Shown: positions 9,017-19,219, counted from the first letter of the stretch. The stretch is DNA of 64,000 nucleotides from Bacteroidaceae bacterium (GCA_016280445.1 JAEEGS010000044.1:1-64000), one strand, 5' to 3'. Numbers and translations: made by a program. Notes: a model not told the origin generated them from the sequence alone.

Positions 9017-9481
9017 ATGGTTCGATTCATTGGTGAATACCCCGCAAAAACCGACGCGAAAGGGCGAGTTTTTCTGCCAGCAGCGTTCAGGAAGGTGCTT
9101 GAGGCAGAAGGCGAGCAAGGACTCGTTCTGCGTCAGGATGTCTTCCAGCATTGCCTGGTGCTCTACCCCGAATCGGTGTGGGGACGGCAACTCGAAGAAT
9201 TGCGCGGAAAGGTGAATCCGTGGAACAGCAAGCAGCAGATGCTGCTCCGTATGTTCGAAGCCGATGCAGAACCTGTGGAACTGGACAGTCAGGGACGCTT
9301 GCTCATCTCGAAGCGTAAGTTGCAATATGCAGGCATTGAGGGTGATGTGCGTTTCCTGTCGATGGTTGACCGCATAGAAATCTGGAGTAAGCAGGCGCTG
9401 GAGGAGGTGAAAGCACAGAACGAAAACCTTGGCCAAGAGCTGGAAGCGATGTTTGGACAGCCGGATACGCAGAACGATTGA
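9017..9481 (+). CDS. mraZ: Transcriptional regulator MraZ
   Basis: Ring-forming DNA-binding protein that represses the division and cell-wall cluster it heads. The 154 residues hold two SpoVT/AbrB-like swapped-hairpin domains. The first has DAKGRVFLPAAFR (residues 13-25) and the second has DSQGRLLISKRK (about 90-101), the duplicated DxxGR signature of the family. It is the first gene of the cluster, and two family-type operator boxes lie in its promoter. The ending (QPDTQND) is slightly extended and not conserved. Confidence 0.96.
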   Translation: MVRFIGEYPAKTDAKGRVFLPAAFRKVLEAEGEQGLVLRQDVFQHCLVLYPESVWGRQLEELRGKVNPWNSKQQMLLRMFEADAEPVELDSQGRLLISKRKLQYAGIEGDVRFLSMVDRIEIWSKQALEEVKAQNENLGQELEAMFGQPDTQND

Positions 9482-9499
9482 TGAAGGAAGGAGGCGCTG

Positions 9500-10420
9500 A
9501 TGGCTGAACAAGGAACTGCTTACCACGTGCCGGTGCTGCTCAAGGAGAGCGTAGACGGATTGAACATCGGACAGGGCGGTTGCTATGTGGATGTTACGTT
9601 TGGTGGCGGTGGTCACAGCCGTGAAATCATGTCGAGGCTTGACGGGAACGGCCATTTGTACAGCTTTGATCAGGATGCCGATGCGGAAAAGAACGCAGAA
9701 GGGTTTGATGCGGAGAGGTTTACGTTTGTGAGAAGCAATTTCCGCTTCTTGAAAAACTTTCTCAAGTATCACGGCGTGGAGCAGATAGACGGTCTGCTAG
9801 CCGATCTGGGAGTGAGCTCTCATCACTTTGATGACAGCGAACGGGGCTTTTCTTTCCGTTTTGAGGGAAAACTTGACATGCGGATGAACCAAAGAGCGGG
9901 TTTGACAGCAGCTGATGTGGTGAACACGTATGATGAGAAGCAGTTGGCCGATGTTTTTTATCTCTATGGAGAACTGAAACAGAGCAGAAAGTTGGCAGCC
10001 GCCATCGTGAAAGCAAGGCATACGAAAATGGTGGTGACAATAGGCGACTTCTTGGAGATAGTCAAGCCGTTCTTCCGCAACGAGCGGGAAAAGAAAGAGT
10101 TGGCGAAGGTGTTCCAGGCGTTGCGCATAGAAGTGAACCATGAGATGGACGCTTTGCGTGACATGCTGAAAGGGGCGACGGAGATGCTCAAGCCCGGTGG
10201 ACGGTTGGTGGTCATCACATATCATTCGCTGGAAGACCGCATCGTGAAGAACCTGATGAAGACAGGCAACGTGGAGGGGAAAGAGGACAAGGACTTCTTC
10301 GGCAGGGTGAACACTCCTTTCAGATTGGTGAACCGACAGGTGATTGTGCCGAGTGAGGAGGAAATGGCGCGGAACCCGAGAAGCAGGAGCGCGAAACTGA
10401 GAGTGGCGGAGAGAGTGTGA
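9500..10420 (+). CDS. rsmH: 16S rRNA (cytosine1402-N4)-methyltransferase RsmH
   Basis: SAM-dependent methyltransferase acting on C1402 of 16S rRNA. The 306 residues start VPVLLKESVDGL and contain the SAM loop YVDVTFGGGGHSR (about 29-41), DQDAD, the active-site region LADLGVSSHHFDD (about 100-112), QALRIEVNHE and TYHSLEDRIVK, all diagnostic. It starts 18 nt after mraZ. AAGGAGG lies 7-13 nt before the ATG, an unusually strong Shine-Dalgarno for this phylum. Confidence 0.97.
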   Translation: MAEQGTAYHVPVLLKESVDGLNIGQGGCYVDVTFGGGGHSREIMSRLDGNGHLYSFDQDADAEKNAEGFDAERFTFVRSNFRFLKNFLKYHGVEQIDGLLADLGVSSHHFDDSERGFSFRFEGKLDMRMNQRAGLTAADVVNTYDEKQLADVFYLYGELKQSRKLAAAIVKARHTKMVVTIGDFLEIVKPFFRNEREKKELAKVFQALRIEVNHEMDALRDMLKGATEMLKPGGRLVVITYHSLEDRIVKNLMKTGNVEGKEDKDFFGRVNTPFRLVNRQVIVPSEEEMARNPRSRSAKLRVAERV

Positions 10421-10588
10421 AGAGAGTGTGAAGAGCCCGTTTGTAAAAGACTGTGAGCAAGTCTTGTGCTCAGCGCAAGATGACATTCAAATAGAAAAAT
10501 CCACGCCCGAAAAGAGGCGATAAAGTGAGTTAAACATTATTATATTAAAAGAAGAGGCTTGAGAAAATAGCCAACGAGAAAAAGCATT

Positions 10589-11317
10589 ATGTCCAAAAAA
10601 GAGGAAAAAAGGAATGTAGAGCAGGAGGAGTCGGTGATGACTCTTCCCGAAGACACTGGGGCGGAAGAAGTGGTGCTCACAGAGGAACAAGAGGCGATAG
10701 AAGCTATCCGCAAATTTACCAACGAGGATGACGATGACTTGGGAGAATTTTCGGTCAAGTCCATCCTCGGTGGTGATTTCTTGATGAGTAAATTCATGGT
10801 GAAGCAGATCATGTTTGTGATGTTCTGTGCGCTGTTGATGATTCTATATACAGGCAATCGTTATGATAGCCAGCAAGATGCCATCCTGATAGATAGTTTG
10901 CGTGGACGTTTGCAGGAAGTCAAATATAATGTGCTCACGCAATCCAGTGAGTTGATGAACTTGACAAGGCAATCGAACGTGGAGAAGATGTTGAAGGGCA
11001 CTCCCGATAGCCTTTTGCACAATCCGATAACGCCACCTTATCTCATCAAACAGAACGACCGCCGGAGTGTGGCTGACGAGGCAAAAGTGGAAGAAGTGCT
11101 GGTCGACTCATCCGAACTGGTGGCGGCGCAAGAACAACTGGATGCAACGAAAAAAGGTCAGGTAGAGAAGAAAAAGACAGAAGAGAAACCGACTGAAAAT
11201 CAGTCGCCAGAAGAGAAGAAGAGAGCCGGAGGAGAGGTGGCTGGAGAAACGGAAAATAAGACAAATGGTGTGACGGAAACCGAGGTGCAGAACCCTGTAA
11301 AAACTGAAGGACAATGA
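10589..11317 (+). CDS. ftsL: FtsL-like cell-division protein with long tails
   Basis: Bitopic division protein in the ftsL position between rsmH and ftsI. Residues 1-70 are a charged, acidic cytoplasmic tail. One membrane helix follows (about 71-90, IMFVMFCALLMILY). Then comes a short helical coiled-coil-like segment (about 95-145) with the look of the FtsL/FtsB zipper. The last 80 residues are a Lys/Glu/Thr-rich low-complexity tail. At 242 aa it is twice the size of E. coli FtsL; long forms are common in Bacteroidetes. Sequence similarity to FtsL is weak, so the call rests mainly on topology and gene order. Its stop overlaps the ftsI start by 4 nt (11314-11317). Confidence 0.8.
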   Translation: MSKKEEKRNVEQEESVMTLPEDTGAEEVVLTEEQEAIEAIRKFTNEDDDDLGEFSVKSILGGDFLMSKFMVKQIMFVMFCALLMILYTGNRYDSQQDAILIDSLRGRLQEVKYNVLTQSSELMNLTRQSNVEKMLKGTPDSLLHNPITPPYLIKQNDRRSVADEAKVEEVLVDSSELVAAQEQLDATKKGQVEKKKTEEKPTENQSPEEKKRAGGEVAGETENKTNGVTETEVQNPVKTEGQ

Positions 11318-13524
11318 AATTCGACAAGAAATATATCAATACCCGCATTACGGTCATTGTGGTGATGGCAGCCTTGCTGATGCTTGCTATCATCGGCAAA
11401 GCTGTGTATACGGCCACAGTGCAGAATGAGAAATGGAAGAAGGTGGGTGCGGTGAGCGTGAGCGACACGATGTTGTTGAGGCCAAACCGAGGTAACATCT
11501 TGAGCGCTGACGGACAGTTGATGGCCAGCAGTTTGCCCGACTATAAGGTGTATGTGGACTTTCTGTCGGGTATAGAGTGGTGGTACGACTCGGTTGCTGT
11601 TGGCCAGAAAGAGAAAGTGTATGACCCTCAGCAGTTGCACGAGAAGGATTCCATGTGGATGGCTGAGGTGGACACCATTTGCCGCGGGTTGGTGGAGATA
11701 TGTCCGAAGTACACATTTGAGGAATACAAAACGCACTTGCTGGAGGGTTTGGAGAAACGCAAGCGTTATTGGGAAGTGTGCCCACACACGGTGTTGAATT
11801 TCATCCAATATAACCAATTGATCAAACTCCCCATTTTCAACCTGAAGAACCGCAATCGTAGTGGATTGGTGGCAGAAGAGCGTAACAACCGGAATAAGCC
11901 ATTTGGTTCGCTGGCTCGACGTACGTTGGGCGAAATGTATGGCGCGAAGGACTCGGCACGCTCGGGATTGGAATTGGCTTACGACTCGCTGCTGAGAGGT
12001 GAACCCGGAAAGGTTCATAATAAGAAAGTGTTGTCAAAGTATCTCTCCATCGTGGACAAGGAACCTGTGGACGGATATGATTTGGTGACCACCATTGATG
12101 TGAGTATGCAGGACATCTGCGAGAGTGCGTTGCGCGAGAAGTTGCACGAATTGGAAGCCTCAATGGGTGTGGTGATTCTGATGGAGGTGAAGACGGGCGA
12201 CGTGAAGGCAATCGTGAACCTTGTGCGTTATGATGACGGCAATTATTATGAAGCACAGAACTTTGCTTTGGCTGCCTTGATGGAGCCGGGTTCCACCTTC
12301 AAGACCGCTTCCATTCTTGTGGCATTGGATGATGGTTACATTACGGTGGACGATCAGGTGGATACCGGTAGCGGTATTTGCAATATGTACGGTGCGAAGA
12401 TGAAAGACCACAACTGGTATCGTGGTGGCTACGGCACCATTGATGTGCCACACGTGTTGATGTTCTCAAGCAACGTGGGTGTGAGCAAACTGATTGATGC
12501 TCATTATCATAACCAGCCAGAGAAGTTTGTGGAAGGCTTACGTCGTGTGGGTATTGGCACGCCGCTTGGATTACCTTTCGATGGTGCCGCTGAACCGAGA
12601 ATCCGCATGCCTCATAAAGACCACACAGGTGGTTACAAAATGTCGGACAATTGGTCTGCTACGGCTTTGGCGTGGATGTCGATCGGATATGAGACGCAGA
12701 TTCCTCCCATTAGTACCGTTTCCTTCTACAATGCGATTGCCAACAATGGAAAACTGGTGCGTCCACGCTTCGCAAAGGGCATTTCAAAGAATGGAGAGAT
12801 GGTGGAAGAGTTTCCTGTGGAGGTGATACGTACACACATCTGCCGTCAGGCTGCATTGGACGACATCCAGAAGATTCTCTATCGTGTGGTGAACGACCGT
12901 GAGGGACTTGGAAAGAAGGCGGGTAATCCGTATTTCCATGTGAGTGGAAAAACGGGTACAGCACAGGTGGCCGGTAAAGGTGGCTATAAAGGTGGTCAAA
13001 ATGAGCACTTGGTAAGTTTCTGTGGGTATTATCCTTCGGAAGACCCTAAATATACTTGTATCGTCGCCATTCGCCACGCTTACTATGTGGCCAGTGGTGG
13101 TGGCCAGGCAGGTCCTGTGTTCTCGAAGATTGCACAACGCATCTATTCCAAGAATGTGACTACCGACATCAATGTGGCGAAAGACTCGACAGCCGTTTTT
13201 GTCCCTGGTGTGAAGAACGGAAATGTGATAGCGGCACAGTATGTGCTCAACAAATTGGGTGTGAAGTCAGAAGGTGGTAAGGGATATGAGTGGGGAACCG
13301 CGGTGGCTGGTGATGATGCTGTTGAGTTTCAGTCGGTGAAGGTGAGCAATGATATTGTGCCCAACGTGTTGGGAATGGGAGCCAGAGATGCAGTTTGTGC
13401 ACTTAGCAATCGTGGATTGAAGGTGCGGATGACCGGACGTGGCAAGGTGGTTGCGCAGAGTGTGTCGAGTGGCAGCAAGGTGGTGAAAGGACAGACCGTG
13501 ACGCTGACTTTGGCGCTCAAATGA
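11314..13524 (+). CDS. ftsI: Septal peptidoglycan transpeptidase FtsI (PBP3) with PASTA domain
   Basis: Class B penicillin-binding protein that cross-links septal peptidoglycan. Membrane helix at about residues 11-31, then the dimerisation domain, then the transpeptidase with SxxK (PGSTFKT, about 323-329), SxN (SSNVG, about 385) and KTG (GKTGTAQ, about 544). A C-terminal PASTA domain begins at VPNVLGMGARDAV (about 672) and ends the protein. The length of 736 aa is normal for Bacteroidetes forms carrying PASTA. Overlap with ftsL indicates translational coupling. Confidence 0.97.
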   Translation: MKFDKKYINTRITVIVVMAALLMLAIIGKAVYTATVQNEKWKKVGAVSVSDTMLLRPNRGNILSADGQLMASSLPDYKVYVDFLSGIEWWYDSVAVGQKEKVYDPQQLHEKDSMWMAEVDTICRGLVEICPKYTFEEYKTHLLEGLEKRKRYWEVCPHTVLNFIQYNQLIKLPIFNLKNRNRSGLVAEERNNRNKPFGSLARRTLGEMYGAKDSARSGLELAYDSLLRGEPGKVHNKKVLSKYLSIVDKEPVDGYDLVTTIDVSMQDICESALREKLHELEASMGVVILMEVKTGDVKAIVNLVRYDDGNYYEAQNFALAALMEPGSTFKTASILVALDDGYITVDDQVDTGSGICNMYGAKMKDHNWYRGGYGTIDVPHVLMFSSNVGVSKLIDAHYHNQPEKFVEGLRRVGIGTPLGLPFDGAAEPRIRMPHKDHTGGYKMSDNWSATALAWMSIGYETQIPPISTVSFYNAIANNGKLVRPRFAKGISKNGEMVEEFPVEVIRTHICRQAALDDIQKILYRVVNDREGLGKKAGNPYFHVSGKTGTAQVAGKGGYKGGQNEHLVSFCGYYPSEDPKYTCIVAIRHAYYVASGGGQAGPVFSKIAQRIYSKNVTTDINVAKDSTAVFVPGVKNGNVIAAQYVLNKLGVKSEGGKGYEWGTAVAGDDAVEFQSVKVSNDIVPNVLGMGARDAVCALSNRGLKVRMTGRGKVVAQSVSSGSKVVKGQTVTLTLALK

Positions 13525-13557
13525 AATAAGGTGTGGAACTAAAAGAACATATAAACA

Positions 13558-15003
13558 ATGAAACTGGAAAATCTCGTAAGTAAACTCGATGTCCTCGCAG
13601 TGCAGGGCGACATGGAGCGTGACATCACTGGCGTGCAGATTGATTCTCGCCAGATTGTGGATGGAAACCTTTTTGTTGCCGTGCGAGGAACGGTGGCTGA
13701 TGGGCACAACTATATAGGCAAGGCGTTGGACAAGGGCGCTGTGGCTGTGTTGTGCGAAGAGATTCCCGCTGATGCCCAAGAAGGGGTCACTTATGTGAGA
13801 GTGGCCAATACGGAGCAGTCGGTTGGTCAGGTTGCCACCACTTTTTATGGCGATCCGACGAGCAAACTGAAACTGGTGGGTGTGACAGGCACCAACGGGA
13901 AGACCACGATTGCGACCGTGCTTTACGAGATGTTCCGTTACATGGGGCACAAGGCAGGACTTCTTTCCACCGTATGCAACTACATTGATGGTGAGGCGGT
14001 TCCAACAGAACACACCACTCCTGACCCCATCACGCTGAATGCCCTTTTGGCACGTATGGTGGAGGCGGGATGTGAATATGCCTTTATGGAAGTGAGCAGC
14101 CATAGTGTTGTGCAGAACCGTATTGGCGGTTTGAACTTTGTGGGCGGTCTTTTCACGAACATCACACGTGACCATCTCGACTATCATAAGACTTTCGAGA
14201 ACTACATCAAGGCAAAGAAACAGTTCTTCGACAACCTTCCCGACACAGCGTTTGCGGTCACGAATGCAGATGACAAGAACGGCCTGGTGATGGTGCAGAA
14301 CACGAAGGCGCAGGTGAAGACTTATTCTGTGCAGAGTCCTGCTGACTTCAAGGCGAAGATTATAGAGTGTCACTTTGAGGGTATGTATCTCGATATCAAT
14401 GGTAAAGAGGTTGGTGTTCAGTTCATCGGCAAATTCAATGTGAGCAACCTGTTGGCGGTGTATGGCGCTGCCATCATGTTGGGTAAAAGCGAACAGGAGG
14501 TGCTGGTGGCGCTGAGTGCAATGAAGCCTGTGAATGGACGTTTTGAGGCGTTGCGTTCCCCCTCGGGTTATACAGCCATTGTCGATTATGCCCATACTCC
14601 CGACGCCTTAGAGAATGTGCTCAATGCCATTCATGGTGTGCTGGAGGGAAAGGGTGAAGTCATCACCGTGTGCGGTGCAGGTGGTAACCGTGATAAAGGA
14701 AAGCGTCCGCTCATGGCTCGTGAGGCTGTGAAGCAGAGCGATCGTGTCATCATCACCAGTGATAATCCGCGTTTTGAAGAGCCTCAGGACATCATCAACG
14801 ATATGCTTGCAGGTCTTGACGAGGAGCAGATGAAGAAGGTGATAGCCATCGTTGACAGGCGACAGGCCATCAAGACCGCTTGTGTGATGGCCAAGCCAGG
14901 CGACGTGATTCTCATTGCCGGCAAGGGACACGAGGACTATCAGGACGTGAAGGGCGTGAAGCATCACTTTGATGACAAGGAAGAGGTGAGAGCCTGTTTT
15001 TAA
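13558..15003 (+). CDS. murE: UDP-MurNAc-tripeptide synthetase MurE
   Basis: Adds the third amino acid to UDP-MurNAc-L-Ala-D-Glu. The ATP loop [12 protein letters not shown] lies near residue 108, followed by the Mur-ligase central and C-terminal domains. The specificity loop reads SDNPR (about 400). DNPR is the signature of meso-diaminopimelate-adding MurE enzymes, so the peptidoglycan is predicted to be DAP type. The length of 481 aa is normal. It lies 33 nt after ftsI. Confidence 0.97.
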   Translation: MKLENLVSKLDVLAVQGDMERDITGVQIDSRQIVDGNLFVAVRGTVADGHNYIGKALDKGAVAVLCEEIPADAQEGVTYVRVANTEQSVGQVATTFYGDPTSKLKLVGVTGTNGKTTIATVLYEMFRYMGHKAGLLSTVCNYIDGEAVPTEHTTPDPITLNALLARMVEAGCEYAFMEVSSHSVVQNRIGGLNFVGGLFTNITRDHLDYHKTFENYIKAKKQFFDNLPDTAFAVTNADDKNGLVMVQNTKAQVKTYSVQSPADFKAKIIECHFEGMYLDINGKEVGVQFIGKFNVSNLLAVYGAAIMLGKSEQEVLVALSAMKPVNGRFEALRSPSGYTAIVDYAHTPDALENVLNAIHGVLEGKGEVITVCGAGGNRDKGKRPLMAREAVKQSDRVIITSDNPRFEEPQDIINDMLAGLDEEQMKKVIAIVDRRQAIKTACVMAKPGDVILIAGKGHEDYQDVKGVKHHFDDKEEVRACF

Positions 15004-15059
15004 TGTAAGATAGGCAGTAAAGCATAGACGATTAGTAACTAACATATTGATTAAACCCC

Positions 15060-16319
15060 ATGTTATACGACTTATTCAAATATCTGTCCGACTTTGACAT
15101 CCCGGGTGCGGGCTTGTTCTGTTATGTCTCCTTTAGGGCTTTGGCATCGCTCATTCTTTCCTTGTTCATCTCGATGGTGGCAGGTGAGTACTTCATCAAG
15201 TATATGCGAAAGAAGAAGCACATCGAGGAAGCTCGTGATGCTGCCATTGATCCTTATGGTGTACAGAAGAAGGGTGTGCCTTCAATGGGTGGCATCGTCA
15301 TTCTTGCTGCGGTGATTGTGCCGGCTTTGCTGTTTGGCCGATTGAATAATGTGTACGTGGTGTTGCTGATTGTGACTATTGCCTTCTTTGGCATCATCGG
15401 TTTCATGGATGACAAAATTAAGTTGTCAGGCAATAAGGATGGTCTTGCGCCACGATGGAAAATGTTGGCGCAATTGGTGTTTGGTGTTGCTGTGGGCCTG
15501 ACGCTGTGGCTCAGTCCTGACGCTGTGGTTCGCGAAAATGTGGAGCGTGAGATAGGTGAAAATGTGGAGGTGTACCATAAGAGTGAAGCGCGCAAGAGCA
15601 CGGTGACAACGGTGCCTTTCGTGAAGAGTAACAACATAGACTATTACGAAGTGTTCAGTTTCATTAAGGATGGTAAGACGAAACGTGCCTGTGGCTGGAT
15701 TCTCTTTGTGCTGGTGACCACTTTCGTCATTGCTGCAGTGAGCAACGGTGCCAACTTGAATGATGGTATGGATGGTATGTGTGCAGGCAACTCTGCCATC
15801 ATCGGTGTCACGTTGGGTATCCTTGCCTATGTGAGCGGTCATATTCGTTTTGCTGACTATCTGAATGTGATGTATATACCGGGTTCGGAGGAGATTGTGG
15901 TCTTCCTTAGTGCCTTTGTGGGTGCTCTGGTTGGCTTCCTTTGGTATAATGCTTATCCTGCCAAGGTGTTCATGGGTGATACGGGCAGTTTGGCCATCGG
16001 TGGTGTCATTGCCGTCACGGCGGTCATCATTCACAAGGAACTGTTGCTGCCCATCTTGTGTGGCATCTTCTTGATGGAAAGCCTCTCGGTGATGCTCCAG
16101 ATTGCCTACGCTAAGCAGGGCAACAAGAGGGGAAAGAAGTGGCGTGTGTTCAAACGTGCACCGTTCCACGACCACTATCGTCACAAGATGGAAGAGGGGG
16201 TCACATACCTCATCAAGCGTCCTAAGGGTTTGTTGTTTGAGTCGATGATTACGACGCGCTTCTGGATTGTCACCATCCTGTTGGCCGCCATCACCATCAT
16301 TACTTTGAAAATTAGATAA
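15060..16319 (+). CDS. mraY: Phospho-N-acetylmuramoyl-pentapeptide transferase MraY
   Basis: Membrane enzyme that makes lipid I from UDP-MurNAc-pentapeptide and undecaprenyl phosphate. About ten membrane helices. Catalytic motifs are MDDKIKL (about 116), NLNDGMDGM (about 232) and FMGDTGSLAIGG (about 303). At 419 aa it is some 55 residues longer than E. coli MraY because of an insert of about 60 residues after helix 4 (about 155-215), as in other Bacteroidetes. Lies 56 nt after murE. Confidence 0.97.
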   Translation: MLYDLFKYLSDFDIPGAGLFCYVSFRALASLILSLFISMVAGEYFIKYMRKKKHIEEARDAAIDPYGVQKKGVPSMGGIVILAAVIVPALLFGRLNNVYVVLLIVTIAFFGIIGFMDDKIKLSGNKDGLAPRWKMLAQLVFGVAVGLTLWLSPDAVVRENVEREIGENVEVYHKSEARKSTVTTVPFVKSNNIDYYEVFSFIKDGKTKRACGWILFVLVTTFVIAAVSNGANLNDGMDGMCAGNSAIIGVTLGILAYVSGHIRFADYLNVMYIPGSEEIVVFLSAFVGALVGFLWYNAYPAKVFMGDTGSLAIGGVIAVTAVIIHKELLLPILCGIFLMESLSVMLQIAYAKQGNKRGKKWRVFKRAPFHDHYRHKMEEGVTYLIKRPKGLLFESMITTRFWIVTILLAAITIITLKIR

Positions 16320-16334
16320 AATACGGAAAATAAG

Positions 16335-17666
16335 ATGAAAAGAATCGTTGTGTTAGGTGCTGCTGAGAGCGGTGCGGGTGCGGCCGTGTTGGCCAAGAAG
16401 AAGGGGTTTGATGTGTTTGTGAGCGACATGTCGAACATCAAGGATAAATACAAGAAACTCCTGAACGACCACGGGATTGTGTGGGAGGAAGGGCATCATA
16501 CGGAAGAGTTGATTCTCAATGCCGATGAGGTCATTAAGAGTCCGGGCATTCCTGAGAATGCACCGATGATTCAGAAACTCAAGGAGAAGAACATCCCGAT
16601 TATCTCCGAGATTGAGTTTGCCGGACGTTACACGAACGCGAAGATGATTTGTATTACGGGTAGTAACGGCAAGACGACCACGACCTCGCTGATTTACCAC
16701 ATCTTGAAGAATGCGGGATATAACGTAGGTTTGGCCGGAAACATCGGTAGCAGCCTTGCCTTGCAGGTGGCTGAGGAACAGCACGACTACTATGTGATTG
16801 AACTGAGCAGTTTCCAACTCGACAACATGTACGACTTCAAGGCCGACATTGCCGTGCTGATGAACATCACACCCGACCATCTCGACCGTTACGATTTCAA
16901 GATGCAGAACTATGTGGACTCCAAGATGCGCATCATCCAGAACCAGACGCCCGACGACGCTTTCGTCTTTTGGAACGATGACCCTATCGTGGCGGCTGAA
17001 CTGAAGAAATATAACATCAAGGCGCGTCTTTGCCCCTTCAGCGAGTTCAAGAGCGATAGTGTGATTGGTTATGTGGATGAGGACGAATACGTGATTGAGA
17101 GTCCCACGCCTTTCAACATGGAGCAGGAGGAATTGGCTTTGCGCGGCAAGCACAATCTCTACAACTCGCTCGCCGCCGGTATTACAGCCGATTTGGCAGG
17201 TGTGAGCAATGAGCAGATTCGTGAGGGATTGAAGAGTTTCGAGGGTGTGGAGCACCGTTTGGAGAAGGCTGGCCGTGTGCGCGGTGTGGAGTTCATCAAT
17301 GACTCGAAGGCCACCAACGTGAATGCCTGCTGGTATGCACTGGACAGCATGCGTACCCCCGTGGTGCTCATCCTCGGTGGAAAGGACAAGGGTAATGATT
17401 ATTCGGAGATTTTTGACCTCGTCAGAGAGAAGTGCATAGGCCTCGTCTTCTTGGGTGTTGACAACTCAAAACTCCATGCAGCGTTCGACAGTTTCGGTAT
17501 TCCGATTGCCGATGTGCGGAGCATGAAGGATTGTGTGGACGAGTGCTACAAGATGGCTAAACCGGGCAGCACCGTCCTGTTGAGCCCTTGTTGCGCGAGC
17601 TTCGATCTCTTCAAGAACATGGAGGACCGGGGCGAGCAGTTCAAAGAGTGTGTGAAGAATTTGTAA
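16335..17666 (+). CDS. murD: UDP-MurNAc-L-Ala:D-Glu ligase MurD
   Basis: Adds D-glutamate to UDP-MurNAc-L-Ala in the cytoplasm. An N-terminal UDP-binding fold begins RIVVLGAAESGAG (residues 3-15). The ATP loop CITGSNGKTTTTS lies near residue 107. NITPDHLDRYD follows, and the C-terminal domain contains NDSKATNV and LILGGKDKG, typical of MurD. The length of 443 aa is normal. It starts 15 nt after mraY. Confidence 0.97.
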   Translation: MKRIVVLGAAESGAGAAVLAKKKGFDVFVSDMSNIKDKYKKLLNDHGIVWEEGHHTEELILNADEVIKSPGIPENAPMIQKLKEKNIPIISEIEFAGRYTNAKMICITGSNGKTTTTSLIYHILKNAGYNVGLAGNIGSSLALQVAEEQHDYYVIELSSFQLDNMYDFKADIAVLMNITPDHLDRYDFKMQNYVDSKMRIIQNQTPDDAFVFWNDDPIVAAELKKYNIKARLCPFSEFKSDSVIGYVDEDEYVIESPTPFNMEQEELALRGKHNLYNSLAAGITADLAGVSNEQIREGLKSFEGVEHRLEKAGRVRGVEFINDSKATNVNACWYALDSMRTPVVLILGGKDKGNDYSEIFDLVREKCIGLVFLGVDNSKLHAAFDSFGIPIADVRSMKDCVDECYKMAKPGSTVLLSPCCASFDLFKNMEDRGEQFKECVKNL

Positions 17667-17753
17667 GGAACGCTTGGAACAGACTGTCGGTGGGGAGGTC
17701 TCTCATAAGTTTGGAACAACGGCAGTCGAAAGAGTAAGAAAAAGAAACGTTAT

Positions 17754-19085
17754 ATGGGAAAGTTTGTGAACGCCCTCTTTGGGGGCAATCTTTTCAAGGG
17801 GGACAAGGGAGTGTGGATGATATACTTCTTCCTCTGTATGATTTCGCTGGTGGAAGTGTATAGCGCATCGAGCCGTCTGACGTTCGAGGGCGGCCACCAC
17901 TGGGCTCCAATGGTCAGCCAGGCAGGTTTCCTGTTGGCTGGATTGGTCATTATCCTTCTGGTTCACCGAATCCCTTGCAAATGGTTCATGCTTTTCCCGT
18001 TCATCCTGTTGCCTCTGGCGGTGCTTTTCTTGCTGATTGCAGTGCTGGGCGGTGGTGGCGAAATCAACGGAACCAACCGTTGGCTCAGTTTTGGCTCCAT
18101 CAGTTTCCAGCCCTCCGAGGTGGCAAAGGCGGCGTTGCTGATGACAGCGGCAGTGGTGTTGGCCAAGACACAAACCGAACGTGAGGATATGGTGCGCGGC
18201 AGGCGTCGCAAAGTGGTGGGTGCTATCAAGGGCAAGCGCTATCTGGCTTTTGCCATCGTGGGTGGCGCAGCGCTGCTGGTGTGTGGATTGATTATCATGG
18301 ATAATGTGTCCACCGCACTGATGCTCTTTTCGGTTGTCGTTGTGATGATGTTTATCGGCCAGGTGCCTAACGACCTCATGTTCAAGGGACTTGGCGTCAT
18401 TCTTGGCGCGGGTGTGTTCTTTGTGATGATGGTCATGGCCGTGCCCGAAACCACATGGGAACAAATCCCCGGTTGTAAGCGTGTGGTGACAGTGAAGCAC
18501 CGCATTGAGCGTAAACTCAACATAGGCGAAGATGTGGCTGAGAAAAGGGCGAAGAAAACAGAAACGCAGATTCTGCTCGACGATGAGAACTCGCAGACGA
18601 CCTACGCTTCCATCGCCATTGCTAATTCCGATGTCATTGGTCGTGGTCCAGGCAACTCCATTCAGCGAGACTTCTTGCAGCATGCGGAGTCAGACTTCAT
18701 CTACGCCATCATTGTGGAGGAGATGGGTGTTTTGGGTGCGTTCTTCGTGGCTTTCCTCTACCTGGCCTTGCTCATCCGCGTGGGACGAATAGCGCAGAAG
18801 TGCACAAGTTTCTTCCCTGCCTACCTGGTACTGGGCTTTGGTATCATGATGGTGTTGCAGGCGTTTGTCAACATGAGCGTGGCCGTTGGTTTGGCACCTG
18901 TCACGGGACAGACGCTCCCGCTCATCAGTAAGGGTGGAACGTCCATCCTGATAACGAGTTTCTACATCGGTGTCATCCTCAGTGTGAGCCGATACGCAGA
19001 GAAAAAAGAGCAGAATGCACCGTTGGTGACAGCCGTTCCTAATGGTGAGACCAGTGAGTATTACACGGACGGTGCAATGGCTTGA
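17754..19085 (+). CDS. ftsW: Septal peptidoglycan polymerase FtsW
   Basis: SEDS-family glycosyltransferase that polymerises lipid II at the septum with FtsI. Polytopic (about ten helices, 443 aa). The motif NGTNRWL near residue 104 and the conserved loop PVTGQTLPLISKGGTS (about 383-398) are SEDS signatures. A hydrophilic insert of about 70 residues (about 225-290) is larger than in E. coli. The position in the dcw cluster argues for FtsW rather than RodA. A 134-nt gap carrying a promoter follows it. Confidence 0.95.
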   Translation: MGKFVNALFGGNLFKGDKGVWMIYFFLCMISLVEVYSASSRLTFEGGHHWAPMVSQAGFLLAGLVIILLVHRIPCKWFMLFPFILLPLAVLFLLIAVLGGGGEINGTNRWLSFGSISFQPSEVAKAALLMTAAVVLAKTQTEREDMVRGRRRKVVGAIKGKRYLAFAIVGGAALLVCGLIIMDNVSTALMLFSVVVVMMFIGQVPNDLMFKGLGVILGAGVFFVMMVMAVPETTWEQIPGCKRVVTVKHRIERKLNIGEDVAEKRAKKTETQILLDDENSQTTYASIAIANSDVIGRGPGNSIQRDFLQHAESDFIYAIIVEEMGVLGAFFVAFLYLALLIRVGRIAQKCTSFFPAYLVLGFGIMMVLQAFVNMSVAVGLAPVTGQTLPLISKGGTSILITSFYIGVILSVSRYAEKKEQNAPLVTAVPNGETSEYYTDGAMA

Positions 19086-19171
19086 GAGTCAAAAGGGACT
19101 CCATAAAAAATTTTTGCAAAATAAAAGTGTGATTTATGGGCATTTATGTTGGGAAATTCGAGGTTTTTTCG

Positions 19172-19180
19172 TACATTTGC
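19172..19180 (+). promoter_or_regulatory. Internal promoter before murG
   Basis: TACATTTGC matches the -7 consensus and lies in the only gap over 100 nt between murE and ftsZ (19086-19219), 39 nt before the murG start. It would let murG-murC-ftsQ-ftsA-ftsZ be expressed apart from MraZ control. The -33 side has no good TTTG. Confidence 0.6.
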
Positions 19181-19219
19181 CCATTCAATGGTTCTATCAG
19201 AGCATAAGTGAAGTAGAAA

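Noticed and set aside
8479-9030. Minus-strand coding frame upstream of mraZ
   Set aside because: It spans the palindromic repeat and the AT-rich promoter region, and its translation is Ser/Arg-rich low complexity.
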